DNA of 8,320 nt from JAGKXC01 sp964554385 (GTDB lineage: Bacteria; Bacteroidota; Bacteroidia; NS11-12g; UBA955), in the NCBI GenBank assembly GCA_964554385.1, contig CAZKOM010000094.1, positions 1 to 8,320 on the forward strand, in the 5' to 3' direction. The translations under genes were made by a program, and so were the position numbers. Below, piece by piece: positions 1 through 6,960 of this stretch. The notes beneath the pieces were generated by a model, which was not told the origin of the DNA, made no database searches, and was given only the letters and a program-made list of their open reading frames with translations. The stretch's first letter is position 1. Every line of letters starts with the position of its first letter.

Positions 1-410
1 GAAGATGGATTAGCTACTTTATGTACCCAAATAACTCCATCTTTGGTTTTATCGAGGTTAAAGTTGGTGCGAAATAGGGTATCGGCAAATGCAACAATTA
101 CTTCCCCTTGCAAGCATTCTTTGGCGCAAAGGATGGCATGACCAGTACCTTCGGCGGTATCTTGGTAGAATATTTTACCAGTAGCCCCTACGGATTCAGC
201 AATTTGGATCAATTCCTTTTCAACAGCCTCTCCAAATCTTCCTACTACAAAACCAATGTCGGTAATGGTATCTCCACACACAGCAGCGATATCTTCGATG
301 AGCCAATTAACGATGGATTTACCGGCAACTTTGATTAAAGGTTTGGGGGTGGTTAAGGTATGCGGGCGCATTCTTTTGCCCATGCCGGCCATCGGGATAA
401 TCAGTTTCAT
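1..410 (-). CDS. Sugar-phosphate nucleotidyltransferase (NTP_transferase family), 3' end outside window
   Basis: The first 136 codons of a nucleotidyltransferase are visible, starting at ATG 410-408; the C-terminus lies beyond the left edge. I translated it by hand. It opens with the nucleotide-binding signature of the family, IIPMAGMGKRMRPHT (residues 4-18), followed by PKPL at 22-25 with the conserved lysine K23. A second signature, YQDTAEGTGHAI (82-93), contacts the base and sugar. AFADTLF (107-113) carries D110, the expected metal-binding aspartate. Enzymes of this family join a sugar 1-phosphate to an NTP to give an NDP-sugar (glucose-1-phosphate thymidylyl- or uridylyltransferase, mannose-1-phosphate guanylyltransferase and relatives). 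The visible part does not fix the sugar or nucleotide. It follows dut after a 103-base gap and has its own promoter-like element. The neighbouring flippase supports a role in surface glycan precursor supply (inference). Confidence 0.88.
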   Translation of the reverse strand, partial: MKLIIPMAGMGKRMRPHTLTTPKPLIKVAGKSIVNWLIEDIAAVCGDTITDIGFVVGRFGEAVEKELIQIAESVGATGKIFYQDTAEGTGHAILCAKECLQGEVIVAFADTLFRTNFNLDKTKDGVIWVHKVANPS

Positions 411-438
411 CAGGGATTAAGCAATTGTTAACGAGGTG

Positions 439-446
439 CAAAGATA
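439..446 (-). promoter_or_regulatory. Bacteroidota -7 promoter element for the nucleotidyltransferase gene
   Basis: Read on the minus strand this is TATCTTTG, an exact match to the TAnnTTTG element of Bacteroidota sigma-A promoters, followed by CACC. It lies 28 bases before the nucleotidyltransferase ATG, so the inferred 5' leader would be about 25 bases. A -33 TTG candidate (TTGGGG, minus strand, TTG at 473-471) sits 24 bases upstream, slightly further than the usual spacing. The gene may therefore be transcribed separately from dut as well as by read-through. Confidence 0.5.
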
Positions 447-513
447 CTAAAACCCAAGTAAATCATACCCCAATGCGATTAAGGATTTGTTACGGAAAGG
501 TTTACTTTGTTGA

Positions 514-972
514 TTAGGGTTGTTTTCCGGTGGAGCCATAGCCGCCATCGCCGCGTTCGGTGGAATTGAGGGTATCGGTGATTGCCCAGCGAATTATTTC
601 GTGTTTGGCGATGATCATTTGTGCGATTCGTTCTCCGTCTTGAATAGTGAAGGGTTGATCGCCGTGATTAATGAGTAAAATCTTTATTTCTCCCCGGTAA
701 TCCGCATCGATAGTTCCAGGAGAGTTTAAAACGGTGATTCCGTGTTTAAAAGCAAGTCCGGAACGGGGTCGAATTTGGGCTTCGTATCCTTGAGGTAATT
801 CAATGAATAAACCGGTTGGAATCAGCGTACGCTGTTGGGGTAATAAATGAACAGGCTCTTCGATATTTGCATGTAAATCCATTCCTGCGGATTGGGGAGT
901 CTGATAGCCTGGCAAGGCGTGTTTGGATTTATTGATTATAGGTATTTCAAGCGTAATCATTCCGTTGTTCAT
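514..972 (-). CDS. dut: dUTP diphosphatase (dUTPase), trimeric type
   Basis: Hydrolyses dUTP to dUMP and pyrophosphate, which keeps uracil out of DNA and supplies dUMP for thymidylate synthesis; cytosolic. All five motifs of the homotrimeric dUTPase family are present and in order: AGMDLHA (29-35), PRSGLAF (69-75), the GTIDADYRGE stretch (86-95) with D89 as the expected catalytic aspartate and Y92 as the ribose-discriminating tyrosine, GERIAQMII (113-121), and the glycine-rich C-terminal arm RGDGGYGSTG (140-149). The length of 152 residues is normal for the family, so the gene looks intact and functional. The start could be the ATG at 972 or the second ATG four codons later (960); neither has a clear ribosome binding site. 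It lies 127 bases after the flippase and 103 bases before the nucleotidyltransferase, so this housekeeping enzyme is embedded among polysaccharide genes. I see no exact -7 element directly before it. Confidence 0.97.
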   Translation of the reverse strand: MNNGMITLEIPIINKSKHALPGYQTPQSAGMDLHANIEEPVHLLPQQRTLIPTGLFIELPQGYEAQIRPRSGLAFKHGITVLNSPGTIDADYRGEIKILLINHGDQPFTIQDGERIAQMIIAKHEIIRWAITDTLNSTERGDGGYGSTGKQP

Positions 973-1099
973 TAGAGGATCGAGTTAATTGTTGCTAGTA
1001 ATTAGGGGATTGAATAATCTAATTAATGATTTGAGGATCTTTTTATTCTTGGTCGCCAATTATAACTTTATAAGTTGAAGTATATGATTTGGTAGTATA

Positions 1100-2677
1100 T
1101 TACGTAGTAGTATTTTCTAGGTCGGATTGATTCATCTTAGATTTTCCTTCAGCCATCGGGATTTTTGGAACCCATTTTTCGACTAAGAAAATCACTGTGG
1201 CAAACAAGGCCACGGCAGCTAATCGACCTACATTTAGTTGATATTCACCCCATTCTAATGGGTTATAGTACAGGACTGTGATGGGCAAAGTAGCTACCAC
1301 CAATAGCATTAACAGTAAGGGTAGCTGATAGGGTACGGGATAAAATTTTTGTCCAGCCAAATAAGCGACGATTACCATAAATCCATATGCGGCAAGTGTT
1401 GTAACGGCACTGGCGGTAAATCCGTATTCTGGAATACCATAATAATTTCCAATGATGGTAATCATGGCGCCAATTCCAGCAACTGCGGCGCCCATTTTGG
1501 TGTGCCCCGACAGCTTATACCAAATGGATAAATTATAATATAATCCCAAACACAAATTAGCAAGTAGCAGGATGGGAATAATGAAAACACCATTACTATT
1601 TTGGTAGTAGATTGGTTTTCTTAATAATAAAGGGGAAAGCCAGGGCATGATGGCCATGGTTACAATAAAAATACCGCCTGTGACATAAACAAAATACCGC
1701 ATTACGTTGGCATAGGTCTGAGGAGCATCTTTATCGCCAGACTTACTGAAGAAAAATGGTTCTGCTGCAAATCGAAATGCTTGAATAAATAGGGTAAGTA
1801 CGAGACTTAGTTTATAAAAGGCGCCATAAATTCCAATTTCGCTATCCGCCGTTTCTGAGGGCAATAAACTCTTAAGAAATATTCTATCCAAGGTCTCGTT
1901 CGCCATACCGGCTAATCCTACAATGATGAGCGGAAGAGAATATTTTAGCATGGGTTTTAATAGGTCGTAATCAAGACCCAAGGTCAGGTTTTTCCATATT
2001 TTTCCAAACAATAATACGGTAATTATAGATGCTATCAGATTGCTAATGAATATATTGGCAACCATCTGCATGGGTAATGATTGCAATTGTAGCCACAGCG
2101 CAAATTGCGTTATCCAGGGTGAATGCTCCGTTGTATTTTGGAAGTAAGGTTGTTGAGATAACCATGGGCATACGATCAAGAAGAACAAGTTTGCAGCAAT
2201 GTTAATTCCGATATTGGTTATTCGAATGGTAGCGAATTTCCAAGCTTTATTTTGCTGTCGGAGCCATGCAAATCCTAAGGATGCGAGGGCATCAGCAGAT
2301 AAAATGATAGCAAACCAAACGGCATATTCTGGGTGGTAGGGGTAGCCGATAAATTCCATGATGGGGACGGCTAGCCATTGGGTTGCTAAAATGAATCCTA
2401 AACCCAAGAAAATCAAAGTATGTGAGGCGGTGGCTAGAACCCGCGCTGGTTCATTGGTTAATTTGGCAAATCGAAAAAATGCTGTTTCCATTCCTAAGCT
2501 CACAACGATGGCCATAAATGAGGCATAGGTGAACATAACGCTAACCACACCATAATCTGCAGTACCGCTGAGTTTTTGGAGATAAATTGGGACTAATAGG
2601 TAGTTTAAAAACCTACCCACCATGGTTGGAATGCCGTAGATGGCGGTTTGCGATGCCAGCTTTTTAATGATGCTCAT
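1100..2677 (-). CDS. Polysaccharide/oligosaccharide flippase (Wzx-like, MOP superfamily)
   Basis: A 525-residue, strongly hydrophobic protein with about 12-14 membrane-spanning segments running from near residue 10 to about 505, and a short polar C-terminal tail of about 20 residues rich in K, N, S and T. The N-terminal pattern fits the Polysacc_synt/MOP family of lipid-linked oligosaccharide exporters: an amphipathic start MSIIKKLASQTAIYG, then GRFLNYLLVPIYLQ, then a segment with LGMETAFFRFAK. Such proteins flip undecaprenyl-linked sugar units, or in some cases peptidoglycan precursor, across the inner membrane. The length is typical and no frameshift is visible. It begins 24 bases after the wbqC-like stop and ends 127 bases before dut, consistent with one transcript. 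The substrate cannot be read from the sequence. A role in O-antigen, capsule or exopolysaccharide export is inferred from family and neighbours. Confidence 0.88.
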   Translation of the reverse strand: MSIIKKLASQTAIYGIPTMVGRFLNYLLVPIYLQKLSGTADYGVVSVMFTYASFMAIVVSLGMETAFFRFAKLTNEPARVLATASHTLIFLGLGFILATQWLAVPIMEFIGYPYHPEYAVWFAIILSADALASLGFAWLRQQNKAWKFATIRITNIGINIAANLFFLIVCPWLSQQPYFQNTTEHSPWITQFALWLQLQSLPMQMVANIFISNLIASIITVLLFGKIWKNLTLGLDYDLLKPMLKYSLPLIIVGLAGMANETLDRIFLKSLLPSETADSEIGIYGAFYKLSLVLTLFIQAFRFAAEPFFFSKSGDKDAPQTYANVMRYFVYVTGGIFIVTMAIMPWLSPLLLRKPIYYQNSNGVFIIPILLLANLCLGLYYNLSIWYKLSGHTKMGAAVAGIGAMITIIGNYYGIPEYGFTASAVTTLAAYGFMVIVAYLAGQKFYPVPYQLPLLLMLLVVATLPITVLYYNPLEWGEYQLNVGRLAAVALFATVIFLVEKWVPKIPMAEGKSKMNQSDLENTTT

Positions 2678-2701
2678 GCGGGGATGAAGTAACGAAAGTA
2701 G

Positions 2702-3421
2702 TTAAAAATTCGGGTAGTTTTGAAAGAGGTAGTCGATGGCCGATAATGGGTATCGGAATCCATGTTTATGTTGGAATACTTGATTGTAGGGAATCGTGAA
2801 AAATGAAATTTCGTGGATGTTTGTTTTTGCTTGTTGAAATTCTACAGAAGTATTAGAAGGGGCAATGGACACTGAAGAAACGGTATTGTTTCTAGGTGGT
2901 GTGCTTTCTGTAAATTCTTGTATATTAACAGGTTGGTTAGTTGCTTCGGGTAGGGTTGATTTTCGGATTAAGGTATTGGGCAGTTGCAAGGACTTATGAA
3001 GCAGTAGCAGTAAATCCCAAGATAAATCGGCCAACCCCAGAGGTTTATTATCCAGTATTTCAAAGAATCGGTAATCAAAATACTCATAAAAAGGAGTTTT
3101 TCCATAGGCGGTTTGCCAAGCTTGTTTGTGGTCTTTAATCCAATTTTGCTGGTAGTTGATGTGGGTTTGGTTGAGGGGCAATCCTCGAGAATTATGATCG
3201 ATAGGAATGCTTAACCATTGGGTTGTATTGGGTGCGCCGATGGCATAGCGGGAAAAAGGAGTTTGTTTTTCGAATTTTTGGGTATCGTTAACTACGATGG
3301 TTCTGGCTTTTAGGGATTCTTGAAACCAAGCCATATCGGGCAGTAACCACAACGGCATTTCCAGGAGCTCTTGGCCGGGATCGAATTGGATTTGCGGTAA
3401 TCTTTTTTGGTGTGGTTGCAT
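2702..3421 (-). CDS. WbqC-family protein
   Basis: I assign this to the WbqC-like family from its overall pattern. A proline-containing start LWLLPDMAWFQ leads into a strand ending VVNDTQKFEKQTPFSR, then WLSIPI, then a W..DH...W..AYGK.PFY segment, and a C-terminal YNQVFQHKHGFRYPLSAIDYL block. WbqC proteins occur in O-antigen and other glycan clusters; their biochemical role is not firmly known and some are thought to take part in amino-sugar modification. The start is uncertain. The longest reading begins at ATG 3481 and overlaps folK by 49 bases. I use ATG 3421 (239 residues), 11 bases after the folK stop. ATG 3358 (218 residues) would begin exactly where family similarity starts. Between the AYGK segment and the C-terminal block lies a polar S/T/N/Q-rich stretch of about 45 residues, probably a flexible loop. 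The flippase follows after 24 bases. Confidence 0.8.
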   Translation of the reverse strand: MQPHQKRLPQIQFDPGQELLEMPLWLLPDMAWFQESLKARTIVVNDTQKFEKQTPFSRYAIGAPNTTQWLSIPIDHNSRGLPLNQTHINYQQNWIKDHKQAWQTAYGKTPFYEYFDYRFFEILDNKPLGLADLSWDLLLLLHKSLQLPNTLIRKSTLPEATNQPVNIQEFTESTPPRNNTVSSVSIAPSNTSVEFQQAKTNIHEISFFTIPYNQVFQHKHGFRYPLSAIDYLFQNYPNF

Positions 3422-3432
3422 AGAAAACGAAC

Positions 3433-3939
3433 TTATTTCAATTGGGGATATATTTTTTTGGTAGGCAAAGTATCGTTGCATTGCTGTTGTAACTGCAGCA
3501 TGGTCTTTTTTAAGGTAGGATGTAGGTGGTTTGGTAGTATTTCTGCTAACGGATGCATCACAAAATTGCGTTGGTGCATGTGGGGGTGAGGGATTTGTAA
3601 TCGATTGGAATTGTGATGGATAGAATCGTATAATAATATGTCGATATCAATCGTTCGCGGCCCCCATTTTTGTGTTCTAAATCGACCTAACAACTTTTCT
3701 ATATACAGACATTTTTCGAGGCAAATTTCCGGACTGAAGGGGGTGGAAACCAGGAGGGTTTGATTGATGAAATCGGGTTGATCTTGCATTCCCCAGGCGG
3801 CAGTTTGGTAGTAGGAGGATTCACGATGGATATTTCCAAGATGCAGGGAAATCCAATATTTGGCTTGATGCAAAAAATGGATGCTGTCTCCCTGGTTGGA
3901 TCCTAAGCCTAAAACCAGTCGTTTATCGATTCTTGACAC
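3433..3939 (-). CDS. folK: 2-amino-4-hydroxy-6-hydroxymethyldihydropteridine diphosphokinase (HPPK)
   Basis: Transfers pyrophosphate from ATP to 6-hydroxymethyl-7,8-dihydropterin, the step before dihydropteroate synthase in folate synthesis; cytosolic. Counting from the GTG at 3939, the signatures are LGLGSNQGD (10-18), SSYYQTAAWG near 41-50, QPDFINQTL near 54-62, and the hallmark LGRFRTQKWGPRTIDIDILL with the Mg-binding aspartates D98 and D100. IPHPHMHQRNF supplies H118 and R124, which correspond to H115 and R121 of the E. coli enzyme. The start is unclear because no in-frame ATG exists before the conserved core. The candidates are GTG 3939 (168 residues, leaving a 66-base divergent gap) and TTG 3987 (184 residues). 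I prefer GTG because HPPKs normally begin only a few residues before the first motif. It is the first gene of the minus-strand group, ahead of the WbqC-family gene. Confidence 0.95.
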   Translation of the reverse strand: MSRIDKRLVLGLGSNQGDSIHFLHQAKYWISLHLGNIHRESSYYQTAAWGMQDQPDFINQTLLVSTPFSPEICLEKCLYIEKLLGRFRTQKWGPRTIDIDILLYDSIHHNSNRLQIPHPHMHQRNFVMHPLAEILPNHLHPTLKKTMLQLQQQCNDTLPTKKIYPQLK

Positions 3940-3991
3940 AACTGCGAAGATATTCCATCGGCGTGAATCAGAGAAAGTAAATATCAATCCT

Positions 3992-3999
3992 TATTTTTG
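3992..3999 (+). promoter_or_regulatory. Candidate -7 promoter element immediately before the M16 protease gene
   Basis: The sequence TATTTTTG matches TAnnTTTG exactly and ends 6 bases before the ATG at 4006. Transcription starting a few bases after the element would give a leader of 0-2 bases. I found no TTG at the usual -33 distance, so this rests on the -7 match and its position alone. Confidence 0.35.
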
Positions 4000-4005
4000 T
4001 TGACT

Positions 4006-6960
4006 ATGAGAAGATTACTTCTAAGTTTAGCGGTTTTAGTTTCGTTACCATTGGTAGCACAGCAACGGATTGGTGGCTTTGCACAGGAAAAGACCGAGAA
4101 TTGGGTAATGACCCGATTTATTGGGGATCCATTGAATGTACGGGAGTACAAGTTTAAGAACGGGCTTACGTTGTATACATCAAATCAGGCCACTACAAAG
4201 CGGGTTTACACTATGGTAGCGGTTAAAACGGGATCCAAGAACGATCCTGCGAGCAACACGGGTTTAGCGCATTATTTGGAGCACATGTTGTTTAAGGGTA
4301 CGGACAAGTATGGAACCTTGGACTGGGGTAAAGAGAAGCCCTTATTGGCGCAAATTGATGCGTTGTATGAGAAATACAATAAGACTACGGACACGGCGTT
4401 GCGCAGGAGAATTTATCGTGCGATTGACAGTGTAAGTGGATTGGCTGCTAAATGGGCTATCGCCAACGAGTACGATAAAATGTGTGGAGCTTTGGGAGCA
4501 GAGGGGACGAATGCGTTTACGTCTAATGATCAAACGGTGTATATTAATGACATCCCAAATAATAAAATTGGGGCATGGTTAGCCTTGGAGTCGGAGCGGT
4601 TTAGAAATCCTGTATTGCGTTTGTTTCATACGGAGTTGGAGGCGGTTTATGAGGAGAAGAACATGAGTTTGGACCGGGACGATGACAAAGTTTGGGAAAC
4701 GTTATTTGGTGAATTATTTAAGAAGCATAATTACGGATTGCAGACTACCATTGGAACGGTTGAGCATTTGAAGAATCCAAGTTTAGAGGCTATCAGACAG
4801 TATTACAACACGTATTATGTAGCCGGAAATATGGCTATAGTGATGTCGGGGGACTTTAATCCTGATTCGGTTGCTGCGGATGTTTGGAAGAATTTTGCAG
4901 GAATGCGTACTGGGGATGTGCCTACCTATGTGTATGAGTATGAAGATTTGAGGAATGTAGAGCGGGCATTTGACGTGGTAGGTCCGAAATCGGAGTATTT
5001 AACCATAGGGTACCGTTTTCCTGGGGCAGGAAGTAAGGAATCGAAAGCAGCTCAAATGATTTCTTGGTTGTTGAGCAATAATTCAACGGGATTGATTGAT
5101 AAAAATTTGGTTAGAAAGCAAATGGTATTAAGTGCATTTGCTGGAGTGGAGCAGATGAACGATTACGGGGTATTCTTGTTGATGGGGGAGCCACAGGAGG
5201 GACAGACCTTGGATTCGGTTAAGACTTTGTTGTTGCAACAGATGGAAAAGGTACGACGTGGTGATTTCGATGAAGGATTATTGAAATCGATTGTATTGAA
5301 CAAGGACATCGACCAAATAAAATCATTCAAAGAAAATAGAGCACGTGCGTCGTTTTTAATGCAAGCCTTTGTATCGGGCAAGACGTACAGGGATGCTTAT
5401 AACGAGTTGTATGAAATGTCGTTGTTAACCAAAGAGGATTTGATTGATTTCGCCAATGAATATTTAAATGCGGATCGCGTGGTGGTGTATAAGCGTAAGG
5501 GGGAGAAGGCGGCATCGTCAAAGATTGACAAGCCAACGATAACGGCAGTGGAGTTGAACCGAGATAAGCGCAGCGATTTTGTGAGTAAGTGGTTGGAGAT
5601 TCCTGCAAAACCGGTTGAGGCTACGGTGGTTGATTTGGAAAAGGAAATCAAAAAAGTGGCATTAAACAAAGGCGCATCGGAATTGCGTTATGTGACAAAC
5701 CCAAGCAATCGTTTGTTCCGAGTGGCTTTTCGATACGAGAAGGGAAGTTGGGCCAATCCAGATTTGAAGATTTTGGCAGATTATCTCACCTATGTTGGTG
5801 GAGGTGGTTTAACATCTTCGGCCATTGCTGAAAAGATGTATAAGATGGGTTGTAGCTGGGAGGTTAAAGTTTCAAACTTGTATACAGATGTGGTAGTCAG
5901 CGGACCCGAAGAGAATTTTGATGAGGCCGTGAAGACCGTTGGAACGGTTTGGAAAAGTATAGAGGTGAACGATGAGGTGTTGAAATCCTTGGTGAGCGAT
6001 TTAATTAAGTCTCGAGAGGATTCTAAAACAGACCCTTCGGTGGTTCGCAGAATGCTGAGCAGTTATGTTATTTATGGGCCAAAGAATCCAATGAATCACG
6101 GCAGATCCAATGCGTATTTGCGCGCATTGAAGGCTTCGAAAATGAAAGAATTGGTGGCAGATTTAGGTAAAACGCCCATGCGTGTGGAGTACTATGGCAA
6201 GCGAGATGTTTCTGATTTGGTAAAATCGTTGGATGTAGACAAGGTATTTCCCTATAGTTCTGCTGCCTACAAGCCAGGGGTAGTGAGATCCGAGGTGGCA
6301 TCGGGAATGTTTATGGAGCAGGAATCGAAGGAAAGAACGGTGTATTTTGTGCATTTTGAGCAAGTTCAGGCTTCGGTTAACTGGTGGATACGCGGTTCCA
6401 AGGAAAAGGAATCGGAGACCTCGGTTGTGAATATGTTTAATCAGTATTTTGGGGGTGACATGAGCAGTGTAGTTTTCCAGAATATACGGGAAGCGAAGGC
6501 GTTGGCTTATAGTACTTATTGTTTCTTGCGTTTACCAGATTTTGGTGGACGAAATATTGGTGTACAGGCTTTTGTAGGAACGCAGGCCGATAAATTTCAC
6601 GATGCGATTGCTGCGATGGAGGAGTTAATGAATAAAATGCCACAAGACCCCGAGGTATTTGCATTGGCTAAAGAGAGTTTGATTAATAGGATGAATACGT
6701 CAGTAACGGATCCCGAAGATTATTTGGGTATGTATACGTATTTAAAGAATAGAGGGTTAAGCACGGAAATGCCGAGTGCTGCGGAAAGGGCTATAGTTTC
6801 GGTAGGGTTGGCAGATATTACTGCTTTTCACCAACGCGAATTGGTTTCCAAACCTTGGTCTTTGATGGTGGTTGCGGATAAGAAATTAATTAAGAAATCG
6901 GATTTATCTCGTTACGGCAAAGTCATAGAATTGAGTATGTCCGATATTTTCGGGTACTAA
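4006..6960 (+). CDS. Secreted M16-family (insulinase/pitrilysin-like) zinc metalloprotease, two-half form
   Basis: 984 residues from ATG 4006. An upstream in-frame TTG at 3997 would add three residues but is less likely. The N-terminus is a signal peptide (MRRLLLSLAVLVSLPLVAQ, cleavage near residue 19), so the enzyme acts in the periplasm or outer envelope. The inverted zinc motif HxxEH is present as HYLEH (89-93), with E92 as the catalytic base. The third ligand is E217 in ELEAVYEEKN, with the accompanying E210. The ligands are about 124 residues apart because of a charged helical insertion (about 105-165), longer than the roughly 76-77 of pitrilysin. The second half (about 550-984) lacks a zinc motif, as expected for the non-catalytic half. 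It keeps YFGGDMSS near 813-820 and REAKALAY (828-835), where R828 and Y835 match the substrate-binding pair of insulin-degrading enzyme. Both halves are on one chain, so an internally complete clamshell is expected. The substrate is unknown. The 3' end overlaps the convergent phosphatase gene. Confidence 0.95.
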   Translation: MRRLLLSLAVLVSLPLVAQQRIGGFAQEKTENWVMTRFIGDPLNVREYKFKNGLTLYTSNQATTKRVYTMVAVKTGSKNDPASNTGLAHYLEHMLFKGTDKYGTLDWGKEKPLLAQIDALYEKYNKTTDTALRRRIYRAIDSVSGLAAKWAIANEYDKMCGALGAEGTNAFTSNDQTVYINDIPNNKIGAWLALESERFRNPVLRLFHTELEAVYEEKNMSLDRDDDKVWETLFGELFKKHNYGLQTTIGTVEHLKNPSLEAIRQYYNTYYVAGNMAIVMSGDFNPDSVAADVWKNFAGMRTGDVPTYVYEYEDLRNVERAFDVVGPKSEYLTIGYRFPGAGSKESKAAQMISWLLSNNSTGLIDKNLVRKQMVLSAFAGVEQMNDYGVFLLMGEPQEGQTLDSVKTLLLQQMEKVRRGDFDEGLLKSIVLNKDIDQIKSFKENRARASFLMQAFVSGKTYRDAYNELYEMSLLTKEDLIDFANEYLNADRVVVYKRKGEKAASSKIDKPTITAVELNRDKRSDFVSKWLEIPAKPVEATVVDLEKEIKKVALNKGASELRYVTNPSNRLFRVAFRYEKGSWANPDLKILADYLTYVGGGGLTSSAIAEKMYKMGCSWEVKVSNLYTDVVVSGPEENFDEAVKTVGTVWKSIEVNDEVLKSLVSDLIKSREDSKTDPSVVRRMLSSYVIYGPKNPMNHGRSNAYLRALKASKMKELVADLGKTPMRVEYYGKRDVSDLVKSLDVDKVFPYSSAAYKPGVVRSEVASGMFMEQESKERTVYFVHFEQVQASVNWWIRGSKEKESETSVVNMFNQYFGGDMSSVVFQNIREAKALAYSTYCFLRLPDFGGRNIGVQAFVGTQADKFHDAIAAMEELMNKMPQDPEVFALAKESLINRMNTSVTDPEDYLGMYTYLKNRGLSTEMPSAAERAIVSVGLADITAFHQRELVSKPWSLMVVADKKLIKKSDLSRYGKVIELSMSDIFGY

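Noticed and set aside
1057..1064. TATAATTG (minus strand) as a dut promoter
   Set aside because: One mismatch to TAnnTTTG, no TTG at the -33 distance, and a long leader; not convincing in such A/T-rich sequence.
1064..1076. Dyad AACTT-TAT-AAGTT in the flippase-dut gap as a terminator
   Set aside because: The stem is only five A/T-rich pairs with no following T-run, and dut would need transcription through it.
1349..1531. Open frame on the plus strand, opposite the flippase gene
   Set aside because: It lies wholly inside the clear flippase coding region and its translation has no family character, so it is a shadow of the antisense strand.
2693..2700. TACTTTCG (minus strand) as a flippase promoter
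   Set aside because: One mismatch, no -33 element, and the upstream gene ends only a few bases away, so read-through is the simpler view.
3997..4005. TTG start adding three residues to the M16 protease
   Set aside because: ATG 4006 gives a standard signal peptide, and the TTG at 3997 overlaps the likely -7 promoter element.
5163..5669. Several overlapping minus-strand open frames opposite the M16 gene
   Set aside because: They are antisense to an intact, well-conserved gene and resemble no known proteins; stop-poor antisense frames are expected in this composition.
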